A DNA stretch of 64,000 nucleotides, from assembly GCA_041390025.1 (NCBI GenBank), contig JAWKQR010000016.1, positions 61,867 through 125,866 on the forward strand, in the 5' to 3' direction. Below, in pieces: positions 7,357 to 16,470 of this stretch; the first letter of the stretch is position 1; each line of letters starts with the position of its first letter. Source of the stretch: JBFFMO01 sp041390025 (GTDB lineage: Bacteria; Myxococcota_A; Bradymonadia; Bradymonadales; Bradymonadaceae). The translations under genes and the position numbers were made by a program. Under the pieces are notes generated by a model, which was given only the letters and a program-made list of their open reading frames with translations, made no database searches and was not told where the DNA came from.

Positions 7357-9219
7357 CTAGAGGTACGTCATGTCGCGACGCAGCGGATACGTGGTCTGCC
7401 CATTGTCTGTCACGGTCAGGCCATTTTTCGAGATCACGACCTTTCGCCCCGACGTCGCGCACGCAAACTCGACCGAGTTTGTGGCGAGCTTTCCAAGCAC
7501 CGTGCACCCGTCGAAATATGCCACGACCGCCCCGGAAGCATGCGCGTCAATGACAACCCCGGCTTCTTCGCTGTACCGACCGATGGGCAACCACTGACGC
7601 AACGTCGGAAGGTACTCCGGAATCAAGGTCGGCACAGGATAAGCACCGTTTCCGCCGCGTGTCAGTTGATACTTACCCTCCTCCACCTGCGCAAAACCCA
7701 ACGCAGCGCCTTGGAAGCGCGGGCGAGCCGCGAAGTAACTCGCCGACAGTTTGGGGTAAGGCGACGCGTGGAGATTTGCGGATTTCATGTTCAGCACGCG
7801 GTTGTAGGTTCGCTTGCCGTCTTCCCAGTACTCCATGATCAACAAACCGGAATCGAACCGGGGATAGGTTACGGTCCCGTCAGGTTTGTAGTACCGAACG
7901 CCGCGGTATCGAAAAGCACGTGTGCAGTACGAAAAATCAGGCTGTCCGTCGCAATCGTTGTCGAATTGACCATTCAAACTCAGGTCGGACTTTTTGGTGA
8001 ACGAGTAGCTCAACGACGGTCGGAAGGGTGTGTTGGCCGTGTGATAAGCCACCTCATTTGCCGTTGAATACTCAAACTTCCAACCGTCAAATTCTGCGAC
8101 CGTATGCCGATGCGGCGTCGCGTCAGGAAATTGCCCAAACTCAAGGTCCACTCGGCCGCTGCTCTTGGGTTGAGCGTCTTCGAACATGCGATCGCGAAGG
8201 TCCTCGAGCGTCGACAACTCGCCGCTCGTGAAGACGTTGTCATAATGTTCCAAGGCATAGGTCACATCACGGAACTCCACCGTCGTGGGGTCGTTGTCTG
8301 CATTCAGCCCAGGCAGCTGTTGCAGTCGTTGAGCGACCGCACTGTTGACCGTCTGATTTGGGACGCGAAACCTGCCGGTCTTTGTGATTTTGATCGCATG
8401 CGGGATGCCGAGGACCACCGGCGTGGGGTTTTCAACGTTGACGACTGGGTCCGTGTTTAGGGCAAACATGTCCCACGCTTCCTGCAACAGAAGCCGCTCA
8501 TTGGGCAGCAACGCGTCATAGAATGGCGACTTGGACATCAACGCGAGGTCGTCCCACGTGACAATACCGTCATCGACCGTCCCGGCACGGAGGGTCTCGA
8601 CCCGTCGGAAAAACGCCCTCATCTCAGGTGACCCCTGAAAGGACATCTCGCTGTTGGAAAATGTCGATACGACGGTTCGTTTTCTGAAATAGTACGCCGC
8701 CGGATTGACCTGCGGCACGCCGATGTCAGACCCTTTGATCAGATTCGGCTCCAACCCCAGGTCGGGTGCCGCCGCAACGTCCAACACACACGTCGCCGAA
8801 CAGCCGTCACCGTTGACCACATTGCCGTCGTCGCACGCTTCGAGCGTCGCCTCGATGTGGCCGTCGCCACAATACGGCAAACCTTGGGTCTGCGCGTAAG
8901 ACGCCAACGCGGCAAACGCCGCACGACCGACGTAGGGCACGGCATCCACTTCTTCGATGAATTCAAAGGGACGCCGAGAAACGATTCCGCTGGCCGCGCG
9001 CGCATCGAGGCCAACCGCAACATCGAGCTCGTCAAACGACGCGGTATTGGCTAGTCGAACGATGCCATAAGCAAGGTAGCTCGTGCGTGAAATCCCAAAG
9101 GCATCTGCTTTGTCGTCACACGTGAAGCAGTCGTCGATCGGGTCGAGCTCGTCGTGCGTTCCCGCCGGTTCGCCACACGCCGCCAAAAACAAGGTCATCC
9201 ACCAAATTTTCCATTTCAT
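7357..9219 (-). CDS. lipoprotein with helix-hairpin-helix-like and Myxococcus Cys-rich repeat segments
   Basis: About 620 residues. The ATG at 9219 was chosen because GGGAGCGACGA precedes it and the lipobox LAAC follows at once. After the signal comes a stretch with LANTASFDELD and DAVPYVGRAAF, resembling helix-hairpin-helix segments found in secreted proteins of this phylum. It is followed by a Myxococcus-type Cys-rich repeat (CGDGHIEATLEACDDGN). The remaining ~480 residues are not recognised; they are rich in Tyr and beta-strand-like and may be an enzyme or binding domain. It is transcribed away from the operon starting at 9448, from a shared 230-base intergenic region. Confidence 0.7.
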   Translation of the reverse strand: MKWKIWWMTLFLAACGEPAGTHDELDPIDDCFTCDDKADAFGISRTSYLAYGIVRLANTASFDELDVAVGLDARAASGIVSRRPFEFIEEVDAVPYVGRAAFAALASYAQTQGLPYCGDGHIEATLEACDDGNVVNGDGCSATCVLDVAAAPDLGLEPNLIKGSDIGVPQVNPAAYYFRKRTVVSTFSNSEMSFQGSPEMRAFFRRVETLRAGTVDDGIVTWDDLALMSKSPFYDALLPNERLLLQEAWDMFALNTDPVVNVENPTPVVLGIPHAIKITKTGRFRVPNQTVNSAVAQRLQQLPGLNADNDPTTVEFRDVTYALEHYDNVFTSGELSTLEDLRDRMFEDAQPKSSGRVDLEFGQFPDATPHRHTVAEFDGWKFEYSTANEVAYHTANTPFRPSLSYSFTKKSDLSLNGQFDNDCDGQPDFSYCTRAFRYRGVRYYKPDGTVTYPRFDSGLLIMEYWEDGKRTYNRVLNMKSANLHASPYPKLSASYFAARPRFQGAALGFAQVEEGKYQLTRGGNGAYPVPTLIPEYLPTLRQWLPIGRYSEEAGVVIDAHASGAVVAYFDGCTVLGKLATNSVEFACATSGRKVVISKNGLTVTDNGQTTYPLRRDMTYL

Positions 9220-9362
9220 TCGTCGCTCCCACTTAAGGTTCACACCCTGTTTAGAGCGACGACGCACGCGAGAACACTTACATACCCTTACACCGACCTC
9301 GCGCCACGAATACTTAGCAGTGACGTGGGTTTACCGACGAATCTCGGTTGGGCAACCAACTT

Positions 9363-9391
9363 TTGCAACATGTAAGTGTTTTTGCTACAGT
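9363..9391 (+). promoter_or_regulatory. candidate sigma-70-type promoter for the 9448-13692 operon
   Basis: TTGCAA (9363-9368), 17-base spacer, TACAGT (9386-9391). It lies about 57 bases ahead of the ATG at 9448. The match is by eye and the start site is not known. Confidence 0.4.
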
Positions 9392-9447
9392 CCCGCGGCT
9401 TTGGGCTAACAATCTGGCGGCACAACCGCCACCTTACGAGAAGACAA

Positions 9448-10815
9448 ATGCAGCGTTGGATGGTTTTGATTTTTGGGGCGTTCTTGGTTGTGGGTTGCAG
9501 CGACGATACCGCTTCGGGCGACACACGTGTCACGTGCGAGTTTGGTGAGCGCTACAACGCGATCTCGAACTCCTGTGAGCCCGTGATGATTGGCGGAAAC
9601 AATGGTGGGAACAACACCAACACCAACGGTTCGACCAATACCGGCAACAACTCGAACACCAACGGCTCGAACAATACAAACACCAACAACAACACGAACA
9701 CCAACAACACGAACAACGACGTCGACATGGGCATGGAAGAAGACATGTCGACCCCCGACCTGCCGCCCGCCGTGTGTGGCAAGGGCGCGGTGCTCGGAAA
9801 GGCGTGCTCACCCGATGGCGCGCTGTTGGCCGCTGCGGACGTGACCATTACCGGCGTCGACTGCGCCACGGGCGAGATGTTCACGTTGAGTGGACGAACC
9901 GACGGTACGGGCACCTACCAGATCGACAACGTACCAAGCGGCCAACACACCTTGGACATCACCACAGGGTCGTTCTCGGCCAGCAGCATGGTGTTTGTGT
10001 CGGACGGACAAACCACCGACCTCACCGCCGCCGCTGACAAGGTTTGCCTGGACGCCGCCGCGGTCAAGATCGCGGTCATCGGAGGCGTCTACGACCACGT
10101 CGAAGGCATCATCGCCGACCTCAACCTCGCCTACGACATGAAGGGCAACGACAAGGCCGACCTCGCGCAGGCGCAGCAGTTCCTGCAGAGCCCAACCGCC
10201 ATGGCCGCGTACGACATCATCTTCATCAACTGTGGTGATCTCTATGCCGCCCTCGCGCCGTTGTTCTTTGGCAACGACCCACGACCCGCGATCGCGACCA
10301 ACCTGCGTAACTTCGTCAATCAAGGCGGCAGCGTCTACGTCGCCGACTGGGCTTCGCCTTGGGCCGAGCTCGCCTTCCCAGAGATCATGGACCTGCATGG
10401 CACCGACACCGACGTCAACGCGTCTCGCCAAGGTTATGCCCCGCAAGCGATCACCGCGAACGTGCTCTCGCCTGAACTTCAGGCCGTGCTGAACAGTCAA
10501 ACCGCCACGATCGAGTTCCCCCACGATCCGATCAACAACATCATCAACAACAACTGGACCGTGCTCGATGGCGCCGATGCCACGGCCACCGTTCATTTGT
10601 CGGGCACTGCGCAGCTTTGTGGCCCTCCCTCGGGTGGCCTTTTTGGCGACCCGTGCCCTGCGAGCGCCAACACGCAAGCCGACTCACCGTTGCTCTTGAC
10701 CTGGAAGGCATCGTCGGGCGGTACCGTGACGTACACGTCGTTCCACAATGAGCGCCAAGGCGGCGTGAATCAGGACATGGCGAAGATCCTTCGTTTCCTC
10801 ATCTTCCAGTTGTGA
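9448..10815 (+). CDS. lipoprotein with Asn/Thr linker, carboxypeptidase-like repeat and flavodoxin/amidotransferase-like domain
   Basis: A 455-residue lipoprotein; the lipobox VVGC follows a signal starting at the ATG at 9448. Residues ~55-90 are a low-complexity Asn/Thr linker, followed by a beta-sandwich of the carboxypeptidase-regulatory type (about 110-200: GRTDGTGTYQIDNVPSG). The C-terminal half opens with VKIAVIGGVYDHVEG and has DIIFINCG and a GGSVYVADWAS segment, resembling class I amidotransferase or ThuA-like folds; a catalytic residue is not evident. The gene overlaps or abuts the following MYXO-CTERM gene, so the two are likely co-expressed at the cell surface. The function is unknown. 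Confidence 0.7.
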   Translation: MQRWMVLIFGAFLVVGCSDDTASGDTRVTCEFGERYNAISNSCEPVMIGGNNGGNNTNTNGSTNTGNNSNTNGSNNTNTNNNTNTNNTNNDVDMGMEEDMSTPDLPPAVCGKGAVLGKACSPDGALLAAADVTITGVDCATGEMFTLSGRTDGTGTYQIDNVPSGQHTLDITTGSFSASSMVFVSDGQTTDLTAAADKVCLDAAAVKIAVIGGVYDHVEGIIADLNLAYDMKGNDKADLAQAQQFLQSPTAMAAYDIIFINCGDLYAALAPLFFGNDPRPAIATNLRNFVNQGGSVYVADWASPWAELAFPEIMDLHGTDTDVNASRQGYAPQAITANVLSPELQAVLNSQTATIEFPHDPINNIINNNWTVLDGADATATVHLSGTAQLCGPPSGGLFGDPCPASANTQADSPLLLTWKASSGGTVTYTSFHNERQGGVNQDMAKILRFLIFQL

Positions 10816-10817
10816 TC

Positions 10818-12185
10818 ATGGTTCGACGTATCGCGGCGTGTGTGGCGATTTGGCTTTTTTCCGCCAACGCCTTTGCCGATGTGGAGGTCATTCCGACCGC
10901 GCTGCGTGACTACGCCCTGCCTTCCAACTTTGGCTTAGCCAACTCCATCATCGCCTCGGGGAAAGACGAAACGACGTACCTCGCCAACACCACCGGGGAA
11001 GGCGGAAACGTGCGGTGCACGGTTGTGGTCGCGACGAAGGTGGACGCGAGAGAGATCGACTACGCCGTCGACGGCCGCCCCACCCGTTGTCTCAGCCTTG
11101 TGGCCAACCCCAACGGAGGGTTTTTCCTGCGCGCAGACAATCCTCAGGCCATGCCGGGTGATGTCACGGGCATCACGGCGTATGTGGACGCAAACGGCGT
11201 TGAACAGTGGAAGATTCGGGACACACAGCTTGTCGACGCACAGGCTCGCCCAAGCGGCACAGGCGTGTTCCTCGGGAGCTATGCAGGCGCGTTCGACACG
11301 ATGGTCTACAGCCCACAGACCGACCGTTTGTTGGCGTTTACCATCGGCCGCCTCTCCATCAACCAAGAGGACAAATTCATCGCGCAGGGTCACGTGGTCG
11401 ACGTTGCCACGGGCGACCTGCTTCGCAGCGGGCAGAGCATCGGTCAAGCTGGGCTGGGCATCCCGATCGCCGCGACCGTGCGCACCGACGGTGTCTTTAC
11501 GATCGCGTTTGATACGTTGGGGTCTCAAGGGTTGGTGTTTTACACCTACGATGGCCGCGAAACCGTCGAGGAGCTCGAGCCCCTGAGCGAGCGCTGGGAG
11601 GATCGTGTCCTGATTCAGATGTTTTGGGCCGAAGAGACCCTCAACTTTGTGTGGCTCGATCCCACCGATGCCTCGGTTTCAACCGAAGTCGCGATCACCA
11701 ACGCCACCGGGAATGCGCTACTGCGACAAACCTTTACGTCCACATACCGATTTGCGGACGGCGCATTTGTCGCGCTGGGTGCACCCACAAATGCGTGGCG
11801 CGACGCCGAGTACCTGACGACATCCTACGTCAGCGATGGACTGGTGTACTTGCGCCTGATCACACCCGAGGGCGAAAGCCCTGGAATGGGGCGGTTGGAC
11901 GGGATCACATCCTACACCCCTGCCGCGGTCGTCAGCGGACCCCAGGGACTGCGGTTCCTCGCGTTTGATGCGCCAAGCAACCGAATCTACGAGTACGCGC
12001 TCAGCTTCATGGATGCACCCGACTACAACCCCGATATGGGATTGGCGGACGTTGATATCCCTGACATCGGCTTGGGAGATGTGTTGGACGAGGTTGGGTG
12101 TGGATGCTCCTCGGTCGCGCGCGCGCGCACCCCTGCTGGAATTGTGTTGCTGGTGCTCGGCGCACTGATCTGGAGACGACGATGA
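10818..12185 (+). CDS. secreted protein with MYXO-CTERM-like sorting tail
   Basis: A 455-residue protein with an N-terminal signal peptide ending near NAFA. The C-terminus has CGCSSVARAR, a hydrophobic helix and RRR, the layout of the MYXO-CTERM surface-anchoring tail of myxobacteria. The middle is rich in beta-strands and may be a propeller-like fold, but no family is recognised. A GTG at 10812 overlapping the previous stop is an alternative start; ATG 10818 is preferred as a normal initiation codon. The stop overlaps the start of the M20 amidohydrolase by 4 bases (ATGA). Confidence 0.7.
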   Translation: MVRRIAACVAIWLFSANAFADVEVIPTALRDYALPSNFGLANSIIASGKDETTYLANTTGEGGNVRCTVVVATKVDAREIDYAVDGRPTRCLSLVANPNGGFFLRADNPQAMPGDVTGITAYVDANGVEQWKIRDTQLVDAQARPSGTGVFLGSYAGAFDTMVYSPQTDRLLAFTIGRLSINQEDKFIAQGHVVDVATGDLLRSGQSIGQAGLGIPIAATVRTDGVFTIAFDTLGSQGLVFYTYDGRETVEELEPLSERWEDRVLIQMFWAEETLNFVWLDPTDASVSTEVAITNATGNALLRQTFTSTYRFADGAFVALGAPTNAWRDAEYLTTSYVSDGLVYLRLITPEGESPGMGRLDGITSYTPAAVVSGPQGLRFLAFDAPSNRIYEYALSFMDAPDYNPDMGLADVDIPDIGLGDVLDEVGCGCSSVARARTPAGIVLLVLGALIWRRR

Positions 12186-13366
12186 ATCTGGAAATTCAGA
12201 CGGAAAAACTCATCGGCATTCGTCGACATCTTCACGCACATCCTGAACTCTCGTTTCAGGAGTCGAAGACCGCTCTTTTCATCGAAGCAGAGCTCACGGC
12301 CGCCGGCTACACCACAACACGGTGCGCGGACACAGGCGTGGTCGCGGTACTCGAGGGCGCGCACCCAGGACCGACGCTCTTGTTCCGGGCCGACATCGAC
12401 GCCCTGCCCATTCATGAAACGAATCATGTGGCGTATCGCAGCACGGAGCCCGGCGTCATGCACGCGTGCGGACACGATGTCCACACGACCATCGGGCTTG
12501 GAATCGCGCTCGCACTCGCTGGGCAAAAAGACCTGCTTCACGGACGTATCAAGTTTGTCTTCCAACCTGCCGAAGAGGCATCACCGGTCGACGCCCCCAT
12601 CGGTGCGGAACGCATGGTCGTCGAAGGTGTTTTGACGAATCCCGATGTGGACGCGGCATTCGCGTTTCATGTGATGCCCACGCTTGAGGTGGGAAAGATT
12701 GGTTACACGGGCGGACCCGTGTGGGCCCGATCAGATCTGGTCGAGATCGAGATTGAAGGCATGAAAACCCATGCGGCATACCCACACGAAGGCGTAGACG
12801 CCGTAGTGGTCGCGGCACACGTGGTCACGGCGCTGCAGACGGTGACGTCGCGCCGGGTCGACGCGCGCGATGCGTGTGTCTTGTCGATCGGCAAGCTCGA
12901 AGCCGGCAACTCCTACAACATCATCGCCGACCGCGCGAAGCTGACGGGTATCCTTCGCACCCTGTCCGACAACGCGGCCGACCTCGCAATGGCCGAGATT
13001 CACAAGATCGTTCAGGGCATTTGCGCAGCACTTTCGGCGTCGGGCTCGGTCACGATCACGCCAGGGGCACGCTTGACCGCCAACGATGTTGCGCTGGAAC
13101 GACGTGTCGTGGATGCCCTAACCGAAGAGCTCGGTGCCGAAGGTATCGTTCCTCACTTGCCGCAGATGGGCGCGGAAGACTTCGCGTCCTTCTCCCGAAG
13201 AGTGCCGGCCTGTTACCTGTTTTTGGGGGTGCGAAACGAGGACCGTGGTATTACACACATGTTGCACACGCCAAATTTCGATGTCGACGAGGCGTGCATC
13301 CCCTTGGCCGTCAAAGCCATGGCGAAGGCACTGCTCAAAGTCGGCCGCACCTGGGAGAAGACATGA
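12182..13366 (+). CDS. M20-family amidohydrolase (metal-dependent)
   Basis: A 394-residue hydrolase of the M20D/amidohydrolase group, which remove acyl groups from amino acids or peptides with two metal ions. Visible blocks are RRHLHAHPELSFQE (near 14-27), RADIDALPIHE, the metal ligand set HACGHDVHTT, FQPAEEAS and, late, MGAEDFASFS with HTPNFDVDE. No signal peptide is present, so it is cytosolic although its neighbours are exported. The start ATG overlaps the previous stop, and its own stop overlaps the next ATG. The substrate is unknown: hippurate-, indole-acetyl- or N-acyl-amino-acid hydrolases all fit. Confidence 0.85.
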   Translation: MNLEIQTEKLIGIRRHLHAHPELSFQESKTALFIEAELTAAGYTTTRCADTGVVAVLEGAHPGPTLLFRADIDALPIHETNHVAYRSTEPGVMHACGHDVHTTIGLGIALALAGQKDLLHGRIKFVFQPAEEASPVDAPIGAERMVVEGVLTNPDVDAAFAFHVMPTLEVGKIGYTGGPVWARSDLVEIEIEGMKTHAAYPHEGVDAVVVAAHVVTALQTVTSRRVDARDACVLSIGKLEAGNSYNIIADRAKLTGILRTLSDNAADLAMAEIHKIVQGICAALSASGSVTITPGARLTANDVALERRVVDALTEELGAEGIVPHLPQMGAEDFASFSRRVPACYLFLGVRNEDRGITHMLHTPNFDVDEACIPLAVKAMAKALLKVGRTWEKT

Positions 13367-13692
13367 AACCGTGGCCCCTCTTACTCGCCCTTCTGCTCAC
13401 GAGCTGCAGCGGAGGAGCCCAATCCTTCAAGGACGATGGCGTCCCACGTTGTTTGGATCTTTGCGCCAACAACTTCACCCTGTGCACCGAGCGCAATCCC
13501 GGCGACTACACCGCGTGTGCAGGTCAGCGCTCGCAGTGCGATCAAGAGTGCCGCGCCCAAGAGGCCGAGTCGGACGCAAAACAACAATCCGGTGAGGTGA
13601 TCAGCCCAGCGGACGTTCCATCGCAGCCAAGCGAGCCCGAGGCCAAGCCTGAGCCCGATCCTCTGCCCGACGATGTTCCCCCTGCCGAATAG
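13363..13692 (+). CDS. small Cys-containing lipoprotein
   Basis: A 109-residue lipoprotein coupled to the M20 gene by ATGA. The signal ends at the lipobox LTSC (Cys15). The middle has six Cys in a C-L-D-L-C...C...C...C-D-Q-E-C layout that suggests disulfides. The tail (from about 80) is Pro/Glu-rich and probably disordered. No family is recognised. It is the last gene of the operon and ends 7 bases from the convergent cdnL gene. Confidence 0.65.
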   Translation: MKPWPLLLALLLTSCSGGAQSFKDDGVPRCLDLCANNFTLCTERNPGDYTACAGQRSQCDQECRAQEAESDAKQQSGEVISPADVPSQPSEPEAKPEPDPLPDDVPPAE

Positions 13693-13699
13693 GCCTTAA

Positions 13700-14191
13700 T
13701 TACGCCGCAAAGATGTGATCGATTTCTTCGGTCACGGCGTCTTCGGTCGACTCTTTGGCGATCGAGAGCTCCTGCACGAGCAAACGCCGCGCGCTCTCGA
13801 GCATCTTCTTCTCGCCGAAGCTCAACACCTTCTGGTGCTTGAGCAGATTCAAGTCGCGAAGCACTTCGGCGATTTCGAATGGACTGCCGGTCTGGATCTT
13901 CTCCACGTACGCGCGCCAACGGCGGTTCCACGTCTGTGTGTTCAGATCCACGTTGCGCTCGCGGAGGATGTCGTACACCTCCTCGATCTCGCGCGTTCCG
14001 ATGATTGTTCGCAAACCGACGTCGTCGACTTTGCCCACCGGAATCATGATCTTCTTGTCGGAGTCGAGCACCCTCAAAACGTAGAAGGTCTGGGTTGTCC
14101 CCATGATCTCCTTGGAGTCGATCCCAACGATTTCGGCCACGCCCTGAGCGGGATAAACAGCCTTGTCACCAATCTTGTATTCCGTCGCCAT
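13700..14191 (-). CDS. cdnL: CdnL/CarD-family RNA polymerase-binding regulator
   Basis: A 163-residue protein, the same length as M. xanthus CdnL. The N-terminal RNA-polymerase-interacting domain (about 1-65) contains KIGDKAVYPAQGVAEI and IMIPVGK. The all-helical C-terminal domain (about 70-163) contains TWNRRWRAYVEKIQTGS, the DNA-contacting segment with its Trp and basic residues. CdnL binds the polymerase beta subunit and stabilises open complexes at rRNA and growth promoters; this is family knowledge. A strong ribosome site (AGGAGATCC) precedes the ATG. The adjacent genes do not restrict the role. Confidence 0.92.
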   Translation of the reverse strand: MATEYKIGDKAVYPAQGVAEIVGIDSKEIMGTTQTFYVLRVLDSDKKIMIPVGKVDDVGLRTIIGTREIEEVYDILRERNVDLNTQTWNRRWRAYVEKIQTGSPFEIAEVLRDLNLLKHQKVLSFGEKKMLESARRLLVQELSIAKESTEDAVTEEIDHIFAA

Positions 14192-14304
14192 GGATCTCCT
14201 GTGCAGACCTGCGAAGGACCGAACGAAATTGCCGGAAATGCTCGTTGAATGAGCCCTTCGTTCGACGCCTCGCGGCTCCGCATCTCAAGCAACTTAGCCC
14301 GAGT

Positions 14305-14333
14305 ATGTTAGTCCCAGTTGCAGTTTCTTACAA
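14305..14333 (-). promoter_or_regulatory. candidate promoter of cdnL
   Basis: Read on the minus strand: TTGTAA (14333-14328), 17 bases, TAACAT (14310-14305). It sits between the terminator of the upstream gene (14353-14393) and cdnL, giving a leader of about 105 nt. Confidence 0.4.
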
Positions 14334-14352
14334 GACACCGTGAAAACACAAA

Positions 14353-14393
14353 CGGCCGATCGTACGACTTTTATTCGTCGTAGGAATCGGCCG
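14353..14393 (-). terminator. intrinsic terminator after the small basic protein gene
   Basis: CGGCCGAT (14353-14360) pairs with ATCGGCCG (14386-14393), and inner arms CGTACGAC and GTCGTAGG extend the stem. On the minus strand it is followed by TTTGTGTTTTC. It lies 36 bases beyond the stop of the gene at 14429-14758. Confidence 0.75.
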
Positions 14394-14428
14394 AAGAGCG
14401 ACTTACGAATGATTGTTCGCGGCTTATC

Positions 14429-14758
14429 TTACTTCACGCCATGCTGACGCGCGAGGTCAAGAAGCTTGGGAGCGGTGAATCCAGCGATCTTCGCCGAGTA
14501 GTCCGCGTTCTTCCCGTTGAACTTCGCCTGAGTGATCTTCTCGACGAGGGCTTCCTTGCTGCCAAACTTCGAGCTCAGCTTGGTGTGGGCATCGAGCAAA
14601 CGCAGCAACTTCGCGTTGCTCATCGTGTTAACACGGTGCTCAAACGCTGCCTGTTCTTCTTCTTCTGGCTTGGTCAGAAGACCCATGACCTTCTTGGCCA
14701 ACGCTTCTTTTGAACCGTGGTCTTTTTTCGTGCGCTGCAGGGGGCTAAGTTTCGACAT
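14429..14758 (-). CDS. small basic protein with a duplicated GSKEAL motif, unrecognised
   Basis: 109 residues, rich in Lys and helix-formers, no signal peptide. The start at 14758 follows GGAGAGTACA. Two similar segments are seen: HGSKEALAKKVMGLL (about 14-28) and FGSKEALVEKITQAKF (about 64-79), so the protein seems to be an internal duplication of a short helix-turn-helix-like unit. Between them lie RLLDAHTKLSS and a Glu-rich stretch. The charge and size would fit a nucleic-acid-binding or ribosome-associated protein, which is only a guess. It has its own terminator and a 184-base upstream region, so it is probably monocistronic. Confidence 0.6.
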   Translation of the reverse strand: MSKLSPLQRTKKDHGSKEALAKKVMGLLTKPEEEEQAAFEHRVNTMSNAKLLRLLDAHTKLSSKFGSKEALVEKITQAKFNGKNADYSAKIAGFTAPKLLDLARQHGVK

Positions 14759-14942
14759 TGTACTCTCCATGACGTTGGGCGGTCGCTTTGTACGTGACCA
14801 GCGGTATGGAGGACACCGCTGGGGTCGCTGAAGCAACTCACCTAATTTATTCGGGATCGACGAATCCCATCCCGACACCTAAGATGGCGGGCGAAACGAG
14901 GGCGAGGTTCTATCAGAGCGCCCCTACGTTCGCAAAACAAAA

Positions 14943-16469
14943 ATGCGTATCCTAATTTACATACTCATCACACTTGCGATGGCCTGTTCGCGAGAGTCCA
15001 ACGCGCCGACAACGCCTCCGGCGACGAACAACGCCACCACGTCTGCGCAACCCGCGCCGCAGACCAACACGCACATCCGCAAGGTCGAAGGGCCACCGGT
15101 CCTCGACACCGACGAGCTCGTACGTGTGGGCGACTTTGTGGTTACGGTCGCGGATTTTGAACGCGCCGTGCACCTTGGCAGCCTGTTCGCCCCACAAGCC
15201 GGCGAGGGAAAGTTCGAAAACGTGCCCGCCGAAAGTCTTGCGATGCCCTCGGTTCAGTACACGACCTCCCACGCGATCCTATCGCGCAAGGTGGTCGCCA
15301 AAGAGATCAAGCGGCGCGGCATCACGATCCCTCGCGCCGATGTCGAGGCGCTGTATCGAAAAGAACCTCAGTACAAGGGATTTGTCTGGCTGCTCGATCA
15401 CCCCGATGAACGGCCTGATGTCCTTAAGCGCTTGAACCTGACCGAAGACGACTTCTTTGGCGTCGGGGAGGACGAGCTTGCACGCAAACAACTCGCCGAT
15501 CTCCTGACCGAGGAGGTCAATGACGACGAACTGTGGAGCGCGTGGTCCTTTGAGCACAACACAGTGTCCATCGCCGCCGTGGGGACAGACAACCTGCCAA
15601 GCAGTGCCGAGATCGACGCATTCGTTGAAAAAGAAGACGCCCTTATCCAAAAGTTCTTCAACGAAAACACCAGGCGGTTCCGGCAACCCATGCGTGTCAT
15701 CGTGGATGCACTCGTCGCCAACGAAACCAACAAAGACAAACTCGACGAAGCCAAACAGCTACTGCTCGATGGCAAAGAAGTCATGGAGATCGCGCTCGCC
15801 ACAGGGCTTGAGGCCCAACACAGCGTGCGCATGATCAGGCAAGAGAACTCCAAGGCGTTTCATGGCGAAGTGGGAGACGTGGGGGTCGCCTTGTCCGGAC
15901 CGCGCGGCGCCTATGCCTGGCGGGTCACCGGCTTCGAGGAATCTGAGCTTGGCGAGCTCAACCGCGGGCTTAAACGTGAGATCGCCGCCGAGCTGTTGCG
16001 TACATCAAAGCCGGTTCCGTCGATCGAAAAGAAGATGAAGAAGGCACGCCGGGCGCTCAAGAAGATCGGCAACAAACCCGTTCCAGACAGAATCGACGCG
16101 GCGCGCGCCGCGGTTTCCAAATTGGGCCTAGAGATGAAAGTGCTGCCGGACTTCACGTACAATCCCAACGGCGCGCTCCCCGAATACGGGCTCGCCCCAG
16201 AGGTGTTGGATGCCGCGTTCAAACTCTCGACGAAGAGGCCGACCAGCCCGCTGATCCTGTCGCGCGAGCGTGTCTATGCGATCCACTTGCTCGAGCGAAA
16301 AACGCCCGACCGTAAGGTCTTTGACGCCATCAAAGAAACCTGGGCCGCCACCTACCGTAACCAAATTCGCCAGACGATTGTCGATCGTTTCGTTCAGAAT
16401 ACGACCGGCAACCCGGCATTCAATCTACGTGCGCTCGCCATCAAGTTTGGTGTGACGAAAAAGGAATAA
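14943..16469 (+). CDS. SurA/PpiD-like lipoprotein chaperone or prolyl isomerase
   Basis: 508 residues; lipobox LAMAC with Cys15, then a Thr/Pro/Asn-rich linker (17-45). A SurA-type N-terminal helical region follows, with a VGDFVVTVADFE opening and a KEIKRRGITIPRADVEALY helix. A later segment with SVRMIRQENS, a GPRGAYAWRVTGFE strand and a long helix could be a diverged parvulin domain, but the usual catalytic Asp/Cys and His are not clear. Proteins of this type guide outer-membrane proteins through the periplasm. It is followed after one base by the GTG of the deaminase gene, and so heads an operon. Confidence 0.65.
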   Translation: MRILIYILITLAMACSRESNAPTTPPATNNATTSAQPAPQTNTHIRKVEGPPVLDTDELVRVGDFVVTVADFERAVHLGSLFAPQAGEGKFENVPAESLAMPSVQYTTSHAILSRKVVAKEIKRRGITIPRADVEALYRKEPQYKGFVWLLDHPDERPDVLKRLNLTEDDFFGVGEDELARKQLADLLTEEVNDDELWSAWSFEHNTVSIAAVGTDNLPSSAEIDAFVEKEDALIQKFFNENTRRFRQPMRVIVDALVANETNKDKLDEAKQLLLDGKEVMEIALATGLEAQHSVRMIRQENSKAFHGEVGDVGVALSGPRGAYAWRVTGFEESELGELNRGLKREIAAELLRTSKPVPSIEKKMKKARRALKKIGNKPVPDRIDAARAAVSKLGLEMKVLPDFTYNPNGALPEYGLAPEVLDAAFKLSTKRPTSPLILSRERVYAIHLLERKTPDRKVFDAIKETWAATYRNQIRQTIVDRFVQNTTGNPAFNLRALAIKFGVTKKE

Positions 16470-16470
16470 C

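Noticed and set aside
9340..9390. Sigma-54 promoter in front of the 9448 operon (TTGGGC...TTTTGC)
   Set aside because: The distance between the GG and GC pairs is two or three bases too long; the sigma-70-type match is better.
9808..10677. Long reading frame on the opposite strand of the lipoprotein gene
   Set aside because: It has no ribosome site or homologous motifs and mirrors the third-position bias of the real gene; similar mirror frames occur opposite many genes here (for example 17640-18557 and 34609-35391).
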